Assembly (NCBI GenBank): GCA_007128275.1
Contig: SKXR01000030.1
Location: forward strand, 1-13,443
DNA length: 13,443 bases
Reading direction: 5' to 3'
DNA from: Kiritimatiellia bacterium
Lineage (GTDB): Bacteria; Verrucomicrobiota; Kiritimatiellia; SLAD01
The first letter of the stretch is position 1, and the number at the start of each line of letters is the position of its first letter. The translations under genes and the position numbers were made by a program. This document shows positions 1 to 7,113 of this stretch, piece after piece. The notes under the pieces were generated by a model that worked only from the letters and a program-made list of their open reading frames with translations, made no database searches and was not told the DNA's origin.

Positions 1-1
1 G

Positions 2-304
2 AACCGGTCGTTCGACACCACGGAAGGCGACCTTCGCCAATTGTTCGAATCGTGCGGCTCGGTACAAAGTTTCAGCCTCATCACCGACAAGTTCACGGGT
101 AAATCCCGCGGCTTTGCGTTCGTTGAAATGTCCTCCGCGGAAGAAGCCGCGAAGGCGATTTCCGAATTGCACAGCAAGGACTGTGACGGACGCCCGTTGA
201 CGGTCAACGAAGCCAAGCCCCGTGAAGATCGCCCCCGTGGCGGTGGCGGCGGCGGCTACGGCGGCGGTGGTGGCGGTGGCGGCGGACGCCGCGAGCGCTA
301 CTAA
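2..304 (+). CDS. Glycine-rich RRM RNA-binding protein (5'-truncated by window edge)
   Basis: This is the C-terminal 100 residues of a single-RRM RNA-binding protein; the frame is open to the left edge, so the true start lies outside the window. The first visible residues (NRSFDTTEGDLRQLFESCG) match the segment just after RNP2, the usual YVGN being cut so that only N remains. RNP1 is present as KSRGFAFVEM, followed by the AEEAAKAISELHSKDCDGRPLTV helix and strand typical of the fold. After the RRM comes a tail of almost pure glycine with one tyrosine, ending in RRERY, as in bacterial (cyanobacterial, PVC and some proteobacterial) RRM proteins. Such proteins bind single-stranded RNA, and in some groups are cold-induced; its role here is inferred from the family. 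A strong terminator follows 27 bases after the stop, so it is the last gene of its transcript. Confidence 0.93.
   Translation, partial: NRSFDTTEGDLRQLFESCGSVQSFSLITDKFTGKSRGFAFVEMSSAEEAAKAISELHSKDCDGRPLTVNEAKPREDRPRGGGGGGYGGGGGGGGGRRERY
238..289 (+). repeat. GGN-rich low-complexity tract encoding the poly-glycine tail
   Basis: Tandem GGC/GGT codons, interrupted by a single TAC, encode the glycine-rich tail of the RRM protein. Tracts of this kind are prone to length change by slippage, so the tail length may vary between strains. Confidence 0.8.
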
Positions 305-331
305 CCGACCCGGCTGAATAAAGCCTGTCAG

Positions 332-366
332 GGAGGGAATGGAGTTCATCTCCATTCCCTCCTTTT
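332..366 (+). terminator. Rho-independent terminator of the RRM gene
   Basis: A perfect 13-bp stem (332-344 pairs with 350-362; arm GGAGGGAATGGAG) closes a 5-base loop (TTCAT) and is followed by TTTT at 363-366. It lies 27 bases past the RRM stop codon. No mismatches. Confidence 0.93.
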
Positions 367-414
367 GCTTTCGCCCGGACCCGCTGGTCATTCTTCGCGA
401 CGGAATCATTCAAT

Positions 415-465
415 CTCTGCACACGCACGGCGGCTCGGCCAGAGGCCTCGCCCTACCTTCCCTTG
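415..465. repeat. Direct repeat copy 1 (intergenic, family B-like)
   Basis: A block starting CTCTGCACACGCACGG, then CGGCTCGGCC, and ending TACCTTCCCTTG recurs at 552-589. The second copy differs by two bases in its first part and lacks the 13 bases at 441-453 (AGAGGCCTCGCCC). The CGGCTCGGCC...CTCGCCCT core resembles the arms of the inverted repeat at 9287-9364. Confidence 0.7.
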
Positions 466-507
466 GAAATTGCGACTTGAATGGTAGGGCGAACCGTCCC
501 GGTGAGC
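431..507. repeat. Imperfect inverted repeat between RRM gene and arsR
   Basis: The 27-base left arm (431-457, CGGCTCGG...CGCCCTACC) is matched in reverse by 482-508 (GGTAGGGCG...GAGCCG). The two ends of the arms pair perfectly and the middle is diverged. It overlaps direct-repeat copy 1. It encodes nothing recognisable and may form a large hairpin. Confidence 0.6.
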
Positions 508-551
508 CGAGAACGTAAACGGAGATTATGCAGGACGATGGTCTTCTCAAC

Positions 552-589
552 CTCTGCACATCCACGGCGGCTCGGCCTACCTTCCCTTG
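552..589. repeat. Direct repeat copy 2 (13-base deletion)
   Basis: Second copy of the block at 415-465, with CTCTGCACATCCACGG, CGGCTCGGCC joined directly to TACCTTCCCTTG. The rest of the 353-base gap between the RRM stop and arsR shows no gene on either strand that I can support. Confidence 0.65.
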
Positions 590-622
590 ATGCCCTGTCT
601 TCATTTTTTCTGCATTTATATA

Positions 623-650
623 TTGACACATCTTGATTATTTAATATATT
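623..650 (+). promoter_or_regulatory. Promoter of the arsR-tolC-adaptor operon
   Basis: A consensus -35 TTGACA (623-628) is followed after 16 bases by TATATT (645-650), one mismatch from TATAAT. The predicted transcription start falls at about 657-658, on or next to the ATG of the arsR-type gene, so the message may be leaderless. Only a weak AGG (651-653) precedes the ATG. Seen from sequence; start site is inferred. Confidence 0.65.
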
Positions 651-651
651 A
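642..651. promoter_or_regulatory. Candidate ArsR operator, TAATATATTA palindrome over the -10 box
   Basis: A perfect 10-bp palindrome TAATATATTA covers the -10 hexamer immediately upstream of the ArsR-family gene. ArsR-family repressors usually bind AT-rich dyads overlapping their own promoter, so autoregulation is likely. The AT-rich stretch 605-651 stands out against the GC-rich surroundings. Confidence 0.45.
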
Positions 652-657
652 GGCGCC

Positions 658-984
658 ATGACAACGAAAAGCAATAGAGCAAGACCTTCGGCGTTGCCCG
701 CCGATCTGTTGGAGCGGATGGCCAATATGTTGAAACTTCTGGCGCATACGCATCGCCTGAGAATCGTTGAAATTCTGGAGTACTCGGATGGAGCCCCGGT
801 ATTTGAAATCACCCAAAAACTGGGCCTCCCCCAAGCGGTGACCTCCCAACATCTGAACGCGATGAAACGCGTCGGGCTGCTCAACGCGGACCGGCGCGGT
901 AAAGAAGTCTGGTACTCCATCGCCGACCCGCGCGCACTGACCATTCTGGATTGCATACGGAATAAGGAGAGGAAAACGCGATGA
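658..984 (+). CDS. ArsR/SmtB-family transcriptional regulator
   Basis: A 108-residue winged-helix repressor. The N-terminal part MANMLKLLAHTHRLRIVEIL (21-40) is the family dimer/HTH entry helix, residues 50-75 (ITQKLGLPQAVTSQHLNAMKRVGLL) are the helix-turn-helix with recognition helix, and GKEVWYSI (81-88) is the wing. The metal-binding ELCVC motif of ArsR/CadC is absent, as is the DxH..HxxE alpha-5 site; the only cysteine is Cys99 near the C-terminus, so a metal site or the two-cysteine persulfide switch of SqrR/BigR is not evident within one chain. Its ATG overlaps an AT-rich promoter, and its stop overlaps the start of the TolC gene (ATGA), so it very likely regulates the efflux operon it heads. 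The ligand is unknown. Confidence 0.92.
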   Translation: MTTKSNRARPSALPADLLERMANMLKLLAHTHRLRIVEILEYSDGAPVFEITQKLGLPQAVTSQHLNAMKRVGLLNADRRGKEVWYSIADPRALTILDCIRNKERKTR

Positions 985-2366
985 ATAGGATAGTTGGCCG
1001 GGATAACAGGATGGACCGCGGGCGCGCCCTGATCGCGGTGGCATCGTTCCTCTTTGCAGGAACGGTCCAGGCAATCACGATTGACGAGGCGGTGGAAGCA
1101 GCGCTGGAGAATAATCCGGGGTTGCAGGCGGCCATGCACCGCGTGGACGCGGCGCGCGCAGCCGCTACGCAAGTCCGGTCGGCCTATTATCCGACTGTAT
1201 TCGTCTCCGGCAATTACACCCGTACCGATAATCCGACCCACGCGTTCATGTCGTCATTGAATCAACGCACCCTTGACATGAACGATCCCGCACTGGATTT
1301 CAACGATCCGGACGATACGGACAATCTGCGTCTGACGACGGGTATGCGCTATCGCCTTTACGACGGCGGCCAACGGCGCGCGACGAGGACCATCGCAGGC
1401 TTGGGCATCGACGCGGAACGCCATGCAACGGACGCCTTTCAAAACACCCTGATCTACATGGTCAAGGAAGGGTACTATCGCGCCTTGCAAGCCCGCGATC
1501 TTGTCGCGGTCCACGAGGAAGCGGTCCACAGCCTCGAAGAGAGTCTGCGCGTGGCCCGCGAACGACTCGACGCCGGCTCAGCGATCATCACGGATGTGTT
1601 GAACCTCGAAGTGCAGGTAGCGCAAGCGCGCGAGGACCGGATTCGCGCCAAACACGGCTTTGAACTCTCCCTCTCCGCACTGAACACCGCCATTGGCATG
1701 GACCTGGTCTCCCCCGACACGCTCACTCATCCCGGCCCCGCTGTCGCGGGGCCACCCCTCCAAGGAGGGGAAACCCAAGAAACATCCCCTCCCCCGGAGC
1801 GGATCGACGATCACCCGGAACTGCAGGCGGCTCGCGCGATGTTCGGCATCCGGGATCAGGATGTTCTTCGGGCGCGGCGCGCCTACGCCCCCACCCTGAG
1901 CGCATTCGGGACGCTGGACTGGGACAGCGATGTATCCTCCGATTTCGAGCGAAGTTATCTGGTCGGGGTCGTGGCGGAATGGGACGTCTTCGACGGATTT
2001 CGCAAGCGCGGCGCACTGCGCGAATCCCGGGCGCGACGCGCGGAAGCAGAAGCGGAATACGACCAGACCCGCAACGCGCTCCTGCTCGAGGTAAAACAAG
2101 CGTACACGCGGGCCAAGGACGCCCATGAACGCATCACCGTCACGCGCGCCAGCGAGGAGAGCGCAAAAAAGGCCTTGGCAATCACCCGCGAGCAATACGA
2201 ACAGGGCGTAGCCACGCTGGCTGATCTATTGACTGCGCAATCCGGTTTAACGGCCATGCACACGCGGCGGACCGCAGCACTCTACGATTACTTGACCGCC
2301 CTCGCAAACCGGGAACGGGCGCAGGGACTCTTGATTAGACATTACCAAAAGGAATCAAACCGATGA
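981..2366 (+). CDS. TolC-family outer membrane efflux protein
   Basis: A 461-residue TolC-type trimeric outer membrane channel. The start at 981 has a strong AAGGAGAGG site (963-971) and overlaps the arsR stop; an internal ATG at 1011 is a weaker alternative. A signal peptide ends at about AGTVQA (31), followed by ITIDEAVEAALENNPGL, the standard opening of the family. Two OEP repeats follow: the first runs to about residue 245, the second from DDHPELQAARAMFG (about 275) to the end, with YDGGQRRATRT and FDGFRKRGALRE in equivalent positions. Residues 249-273 (THPGPAVAGPPLQGG...) are encoded by an interspersed palindromic repeat and form an added Pro/Gly-rich linker between the two halves. It should form the exit duct for the adaptor and RND pump encoded next. 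Confidence 0.95.
   Translation: MNRIVGRDNRMDRGRALIAVASFLFAGTVQAITIDEAVEAALENNPGLQAAMHRVDAARAAATQVRSAYYPTVFVSGNYTRTDNPTHAFMSSLNQRTLDMNDPALDFNDPDDTDNLRLTTGMRYRLYDGGQRRATRTIAGLGIDAERHATDAFQNTLIYMVKEGYYRALQARDLVAVHEEAVHSLEESLRVARERLDAGSAIITDVLNLEVQVAQAREDRIRAKHGFELSLSALNTAIGMDLVSPDTLTHPGPAVAGPPLQGGETQETSPPPERIDDHPELQAARAMFGIRDQDVLRARRAYAPTLSAFGTLDWDSDVSSDFERSYLVGVVAEWDVFDGFRKRGALRESRARRAEAEAEYDQTRNALLLEVKQAYTRAKDAHERITVTRASEESAKKALAITREQYEQGVATLADLLTAQSGLTAMHTRRTAALYDYLTALANRERAQGLLIRHYQKESNR
1725..1799 (+). repeat. Family A palindromic repeat copy 1, inside tolC and in frame
   Basis: 75 bases, exactly 25 codons. Hairpin 1 is GGCCCCG (1734-1740) with CGGGGCC (1747-1753); hairpin 2 is CCCCTCC-aa-GGAGGGG (1755-1770); then a 15-base AT-rich spacer and a truncated third module CCCCTCCcccGGAG (1786-1799). 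The same order of modules occurs at 3406, 4440, 7114 and 13230. Translated as residues 249-273 of the TolC protein. Confidence 0.85.
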
Positions 2367-3406
2367 AAACCAAACTCGTTGCTCTTCTTCGTATGATCTG
2401 GAAACCATTAATAGCCCTGATCGGCCTGATCATATTGATCGTCTGGACCACCGGCGTGCTGAGCGACCGGGTGGAACCCGGCGTGCTTGACCACGCGCCC
2501 GGTTTTGCGTTGCCGCCGGACGCCGAAACGGTAACCGTCCGTATAGCGTCCATTCCTCAACGTATCGAAGTCGTCGGGACAACCATTTCGGAGAACACCG
2601 TTTCCCTGCACGCGCGGGTGAGCGCCCATGTTTCCGAAGTCCTTGTCTCGGCGGGCGATTCGGTATCGCGCGATGAGGTGCTGATCCGCCTGGACGACCG
2701 CGACCTGCGCAGCCAACGGGAAGCGGCACAGGCCGCACTGCACCGGACGCAAACGGAATACGAACGCTTCAAGAAGCTGCACCAGACCCAGGCCGCCACC
2801 GAACAACAATTGATTGCGGCGGAATCCGCGTACCATACCGCCAAGGCGGAAGTCGACCGGGCCGACGTGGCATTGACGTTCACAGAGATTCGTTCGCCCA
2901 TGAACGGGATCGTCACCGATCGACATGTCGAGGTGGGTACGCTGGCGGACCCGGGGCAAACACTTTTACGCGTGTACGACCCCGCTGCCATGCGCCTCGA
3001 TGCGCCCGTCCCCGTTCGCCTCGTGGATTATCTAGCCATCGGCGACACGCTGGACATCCGACTGGAACGCCCGGATACCGTGATGCAAGGCCGAGTCCGC
3101 CGCATCGTCAGCGAGATCGATCCGCGCACGCGCACACAAACGGTGCAGATTATGCTGGAGCCAAATGACACCCCGGTTTTGCCGGGCACCTTCGGCCGGG
3201 TCAGGATCCCCACGACCGAGCGCGACGTGTACCTGATTGCCGACACCGCCGTCTATCGGGTCGGGCAACTGGAAATGACGCAAGTGCTCGAAAACGAGCG
3301 GGTGATTCGTCGCTTGGTAAAGACCGGCGAGACGCGCGACGGCCGTGTGGAAGTGCTTTCGGGCTTGCAGGAGGGCGATGTGGTGCTGGTGCGGCCGGTG
3401 AAGTAA
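2363..3406 (+). CDS. RND periplasmic adaptor (HlyD/membrane fusion protein)
   Basis: A 347-residue adaptor that bridges the inner-membrane pump and the TolC channel. One N-terminal membrane anchor (about 13-32, WKPLIALIGLIILIVWTTGV) and no lipobox cysteine, so it is anchored by the helix. The two lipoyl half-motifs are ARVSAHVSEVLVSAGDSV (84-101) and IRSPMNGIVTDRHVEVGTLA (176-195); between them (116-172) is a coiled-coil hairpin of two helices. A beta-barrel domain (about 205-270) and a membrane-proximal domain (VYRVGQLEMTQVL...LVKTGETRDGRVEVLSGLQEGDVVLV) follow. The ATG overlaps the tolC stop (ATGA) with AAAGGAA upstream, so the two are translationally coupled. The TAA stop shares its last A with the first base of a family A repeat. 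Confidence 0.94.
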   Translation: MKTKLVALLRMIWKPLIALIGLIILIVWTTGVLSDRVEPGVLDHAPGFALPPDAETVTVRIASIPQRIEVVGTTISENTVSLHARVSAHVSEVLVSAGDSVSRDEVLIRLDDRDLRSQREAAQAALHRTQTEYERFKKLHQTQAATEQQLIAAESAYHTAKAEVDRADVALTFTEIRSPMNGIVTDRHVEVGTLADPGQTLLRVYDPAAMRLDAPVPVRLVDYLAIGDTLDIRLERPDTVMQGRVRRIVSEIDPRTRTQTVQIMLEPNDTPVLPGTFGRVRIPTTERDVYLIADTAVYRVGQLEMTQVLENERVIRRLVKTGETRDGRVEVLSGLQEGDVVLVRPVK

Positions 3407-3521
3407 CCCACTCGGTCTCCGCTCGTGCGGAGACGCCCCGCCCAGGAGGGGACGGATTCGGAATATCCCCTCCTCTGGAGGGGTGCCCCGATCGCGAAGC
3501 GCATCGGGGCGGGGAGGGTGG
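3406..3521 (+). repeat. Family A palindromic repeat copy 2, between adaptor and RND genes
   Basis: Hairpin GTCTCCGC-tcgt-GCGGAGAC (3415-3434, perfect 8 bp), then CCCCGCC-ca-GGAGGGG (3436-3451), a 15-base spacer, CCCCTCC-tct-GGAGGGG (3467-3483), and CCCCGAT...ATCGGGG (3486-3509), ending in GGGAGGGTGG. The 21-base segment around 3488-3508 is the exact reverse complement of one in the copy at 13230. The element fills most of the 164-base gap between the two genes and would be transcribed within the operon. Confidence 0.82.
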
Positions 3522-3570
3522 CAGGTCCGCACGAGGCGAAAAGATGAATTAAGTGCGACGAGGGAACAGT

Positions 3571-6500
3571 ATGGAAAAGGAAAACACATTTCTAATGGGC
3601 ATTGTCCGCGCCTTCCTGGAAGGCAACATGGCGATTCTCCTGATCATTATGAGCCTGATCCTCGGCGCCGGCGCGCTGTGGTTGACGCCGCGCGAGGAAG
3701 AGCCCCAGATCGTGGTGCCGGTGGCGGACGTATTGATCCGCTATCCGGGCGGCAGCGCGGAAGAAGTCGAGCAAATGGTGTCTTCCCGCCTGGAAAAGAT
3801 GTTGTACCAGATCGACGGCGTGGAATACGTCTACTCCGCCTCGCGCCCCGGCATGGCCATGGTCACCGTTCGCTTCTTTGTAGGCGAAGACCGCGAAGAC
3901 AGCCTGATCAAACTGTACAACACCCTCTTCTCCAACATCGACCAAGTCACGCCCGGCATTTCCGATTGGGTCGTAAAACCCATCGAGATCGACGATGTCC
4001 CCATCATCACCGCGGCGCTGTACAGCGAACGCTACGGCACGCACGAACTGTATCGCGTGGCGGAAGAAGTGGTCGACCACTTGCAACGGATACCCGACAG
4101 CGCGCGGATCACCATTCACGGGGGAGAACAACGCGTGGTGCACGTGTATCTGGATCATGCTCGCCTCGCCGCCTATGCGCTCTCGCCGCTGGAGGTCATG
4201 GGTTCGATACGCGCATCGAATGCCCAACTTGAAAGCGGAAGCTTCGAACAGGCCGATAAAATGATCCGGGTGGAAGCCGGCCCGTTTCTTCAGGACGCCA
4301 AGGAAGTCAGTCACCTCATGGTCGGCGCGCACGACGGCCGCCCCGTCTATCTGCGCGACGTTGCGTACATCCGCGACGGCCCCGCGGAGCTGACCACCTA
4401 CACGCGCCTCGGCTTCGGCCCGGGCGTCAACACAGGTCAACCCACCCCGGCCTTCGGCCACTCCTCCCAGGAGGGGAAAGATCTGAACCTCCCCTCCTCC
4501 GGCCTGCCCGCCGTAACCGCGGCGAAGGCAGGAGAGGTCCGCGAAGCGGATGGTGGTTCTTCTAAATACCGAACACCGAACACTGAACACTGGTCCTACC
4601 CCGCCGTCACCATCGCCGTGGCCAAGAAAACCGGTCGCAACGCCGTGACCCTGGCGCGCGAGGTGCAGGCGGAACTGGACGCCCTGCGCGGGACGGTGAT
4701 TCCCGACGAAATGCATGTGCTCATCACGCGCGATTACGGCCAGACGGCAAACGAGAAAGTGAACAACCTGGTCACCTCGCTCGGCTTGGCCATCATCACG
4801 GTGATCGGCCTGCTAGCCCTGACCATGAGCTGGCGCGAAGGCGTGATCGTGGCCATCGCCGTGCCCATCACCTACTCGCTGACCTTGCTCTTCAATTATC
4901 TGATGGGCTACACGATCAACCGGGTCACCCTGTTCGCGCTGATCCTTACACTCGGCTTGTTGGTGGACGATCCGATCGTGGGCGTGGAGAATATCTATCG
5001 CCATCTCCGCATGCGCCTCGTGCCGCGCGGACAGGCCATTCTTAATGCCATGAACGAAGTCATGCCGCCGATCGTGTTGTCCACGCTGGCCGTGATGGTG
5101 TCCTTCTTCCCGATGTTCTTTATCACAGGCATGATGGGACCTTACATGGCGCCGATGGCCATGAACGTGCCCGTAGCGGTCTTCTTCTCCACCGTGGTGG
5201 CGCTCACCATCACGCCCACGCTCGCCCGCATGATCCTGCGCGTGAAGGATACGAAAGAAGACACCAAACCCTACGATGTAAAGGAAACCGCATTGTATCG
5301 GGGCTACAGTCGGGTCGTCGCCCCGTTTGTGGATTCGCGCGCACGAAGCCGGGGCCTGTTGGCCGTTACCGGCATCCTGTTCATCATTTCCGTGGCGCTG
5401 GCGCTGACCGGTCTGGTTCCGCTGAAGATGTTGCCGTTCGACAACAAGAACGAGTTGCAAATGGTGATCGACATGCCGGAAGGCGCCACGCTGGAACGTA
5501 CCGACGCGGTCGTGCGGCGCGTGGAAGACTATCTGCGCACCGTCCCCGAAATCACCGACTTCACCTCTACGGTCGGCACGGCGTCGCCCATGGATTTCAA
5601 CGGCATGGTCCGCCAATATTACATGCGCCAAGGCCCGCATCTCGCCGACATCCGCATCAACCTCCTCCACCACACCGAACGCCGCATGGACAGTCACGCG
5701 CTGGTCCTGCGCATGCGCGACGACATCCACGACCTCGCGCGCCAAACCGGGTCCAACATCAAACTGGTTGAAGTGCCGCCGGGCCCGCCGGTCATGGCCA
5801 CGGTGGTGGCCGAAGTATACGGGGCGCCCCACCACCGGTATGACGACCTGATTGATGCGGCCAAGGTGATCCGTGCTCGCATGACGGAAGAAGAAGGCAT
5901 GGTGGACATCGACGATTCCGTGGAGGCGCATCAGCGCACATTCTTTTTCCGGGTGGACCGGGAAAAGGCGGGACTCAACGGGATTGCCACCGACGATATC
6001 GTCCACACGCTCCGCCTGGCGCTCGACGGCGTATCCGCCGGGACCATTCAAACCATGACCGACCAGAACGAAGTGCCGATCCTCCTTCGCTTCACGCGCC
6101 CGGCGCGTTCGGATATCGCGCTGCTCGAGCAGATTCCGGTCAAAGGCCGATACGGAGATCTCGTGCCTATCGGCGAACTGGGCCGTTTCGAGGAGGACGT
6201 GTATGACCGCACCATCTTCCGCAAGAATCTGGAGCGCGTGGTCTATGTGCAGTCGGAGATGGCGGGTCGCGGCCCGGCGTATGCCGTGCTCGCCTTGCAG
6301 AGCCATTTCAAGGAGGATCCCCTGCCCTCCGACATCCGGGTGAGTTGGACCGGTGAAGGCGAATGGAAAATCACCGTGGACGTGTTCCGCGATCTCGGCA
6401 TCGCCTTCGGCGTGGCGTTGCTAGGCATCTTCGTGTTGCTGGTCTATCAGACCGCGTCGTACGCCATACCCGGCGTAATCATGTTAAGCATCCCGCTGAC

Positions 6501-6915
6501 CATGATCGGTATCATGCCCGGCTTCTGGTTGTTGAACGTGATCGTGAACCGCCCGGTCGGCGGTTATGAGAATCCTGTCTTCTTTACGGCCACGGCCATG
6601 ATCGGAATGATCGCGCTAAGCGGCATCGTGGTGCGCAACGCGCTGGTGCTGATTGAATTCATCCGCACGGCCGTGGCGCGCGGCGAAACCATGCGGGACG
6701 CGATTCTGGAATCCGGCGCGGTGCGCATGCGGCCGATCCTTCTCACGGCGGGAACCACCATGCTCGGCGCGTGGCCCATCACGCTCGACCCCATCTTCAG
6801 CGGGCTGGCCTGGTCCATCATCTTCGGTCTGTTCGTTTCCACCGCCTTCACGCTCGTACTCATTCCGGTCGTGTACAACCTGCTCTACGGGGAAAAGAAG
6901 GAGAACCACGGATGA
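3571..6915 (+). CDS. RND-family efflux pump permease (HAE/AcrB-like)
   Basis: A 1114-residue inner-membrane proton-driven pump. Start chosen at ATG 3571 because GAGGGA (3560-3565) is correctly spaced; a GTG at 3553 is less likely. Architecture is the standard two-fold repeat: TM1 (about 15-37), a large periplasmic porter domain, TM2-6 (from about 390), TM7 (about 586), a second porter domain, TM8-12. The proton-relay motif in TM4 reads LLVDDPIVGVEN (Asp466, Asp467), the drug-type double aspartate rather than the CzcA/CusA heavy-metal motif. In TM10 the AcrB Lys940 position is Arg1022 (VVRNALVLIEF). Residues 290-340 are encoded by a family A repeat plus a 7-base tandem repeat and form an extra loop before YPAVTIAVAKK in the first porter domain. 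The last residues, ENHG and stop, come from another repeat. Works with the adjacent adaptor and TolC; substrate unknown. Confidence 0.95.
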   Translation: MEKENTFLMGIVRAFLEGNMAILLIIMSLILGAGALWLTPREEEPQIVVPVADVLIRYPGGSAEEVEQMVSSRLEKMLYQIDGVEYVYSASRPGMAMVTVRFFVGEDREDSLIKLYNTLFSNIDQVTPGISDWVVKPIEIDDVPIITAALYSERYGTHELYRVAEEVVDHLQRIPDSARITIHGGEQRVVHVYLDHARLAAYALSPLEVMGSIRASNAQLESGSFEQADKMIRVEAGPFLQDAKEVSHLMVGAHDGRPVYLRDVAYIRDGPAELTTYTRLGFGPGVNTGQPTPAFGHSSQEGKDLNLPSSGLPAVTAAKAGEVREADGGSSKYRTPNTEHWSYPAVTIAVAKKTGRNAVTLAREVQAELDALRGTVIPDEMHVLITRDYGQTANEKVNNLVTSLGLAIITVIGLLALTMSWREGVIVAIAVPITYSLTLLFNYLMGYTINRVTLFALILTLGLLVDDPIVGVENIYRHLRMRLVPRGQAILNAMNEVMPPIVLSTLAVMVSFFPMFFITGMMGPYMAPMAMNVPVAVFFSTVVALTITPTLARMILRVKDTKEDTKPYDVKETALYRGYSRVVAPFVDSRARSRGLLAVTGILFIISVALALTGLVPLKMLPFDNKNELQMVIDMPEGATLERTDAVVRRVEDYLRTVPEITDFTSTVGTASPMDFNGMVRQYYMRQGPHLADIRINLLHHTERRMDSHALVLRMRDDIHDLARQTGSNIKLVEVPPGPPVMATVVAEVYGAPHHRYDDLIDAAKVIRARMTEEEGMVDIDDSVEAHQRTFFFRVDREKAGLNGIATDDIVHTLRLALDGVSAGTIQTMTDQNEVPILLRFTRPARSDIALLEQIPVKGRYGDLVPIGELGRFEEDVYDRTIFRKNLERVVYVQSEMAGRGPAYAVLALQSHFKEDPLPSDIRVSWTGEGEWKITVDVFRDLGIAFGVALLGIFVLLVYQTASYAIPGVIMLSIPLTMIGIMPGFWLLNVIVNRPVGGYENPVFFTATAMIGMIALSGIVVRNALVLIEFIRTAVARGETMRDAILESGAVRMRPILLTAGTTMLGAWPITLDPIFSGLAWSIIFGLFVSTAFTLVLIPVVYNLLYGEKKENHG
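4440..4557 (+). repeat. Family A palindromic repeat copy 3, inside the RND gene and in frame
   Basis: Begins ACCCACCCC (4440-4448), then GGCC-ttc-GGCC (4449-4459), CTCC-ca-GGAG based hairpin (about 4461-4474), a short spacer and CCCCTCC (4491-4497) leading into a longer nested stem CCTGCC...GGCAGG (4503-4508 with 4527-4532). It ends near GGATGGTGG. Translated as Pro/Gly/Ser-rich residues from about 290 of the pump. Confidence 0.82.
4570..4590 (+). repeat. Heptanucleotide tandem repeat (3 x 7) in the RND gene
   Basis: Three copies of CGAACAC (third copy TGAACAC). Three heptamers equal 21 bases, so seven codons, which keeps the frame (encodes RTPNTEH). It lies directly downstream of the family A copy, so two different repeat types are stacked at one site. 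Confidence 0.75.
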
Positions 6916-6942
6916 ACACAGCGCGGGCTAGCCGCAACCAAA
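6901..6942 (+). repeat. Interspersed repeat C copy 1, spanning the RND stop codon
   Basis: Starts GAGAACCACGGATG and matches 7707-7748 at about 37 of 42 positions, with a small palindrome in the middle of each copy (GGCTAGCC here, CGGCATGGCCG there). Its first 15 bases supply the last four residues and TGA stop of the RND protein. The 14-base start is also found inverted at 7205-7218. Confidence 0.75.
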
Positions 6943-7113
6943 TAGCGGGAACCGCGAATGAACGCCAATAGACGCGAATGTTTCTTTGAACAGAAGGTAA
7001 CAAAGATCACAAGGAAATCTCCGCGAGCTTCGCGATCTTTGGCGAAGCGGATGTTCAGAATCTGCGCAAGAAAACAAGGATATGACGGATTGTAGTACGG
7101 ATAAACACGGACA

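Noticed and set aside
658..984. Assigning the regulator as a metal sensor or as SqrR/BigR persulfide sensor
   Set aside because: Neither the ELCVC motif, the alpha-5 metal site nor a second cysteine is visible; only Cys99 is present, so the ligand is left open.
453..1241. 262-codon minus-strand frame across the arsR promoter and tolC start
   Set aside because: Runs antisense through two good genes and an AT-rich promoter; low-quality composition.
3553..3570. GTG start six codons upstream for the RND gene
   Set aside because: The ATG at 3571 has a well-spaced GAGGGA; the GTG has none and would add a charged stretch not usual in the family.
4813..6306. 497-codon open frame on the minus strand inside the RND gene
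   Set aside because: Antisense shadow of a well-supported RND coding region in high-GC DNA; the protein is His/Gly/Arg-rich without any family pattern.
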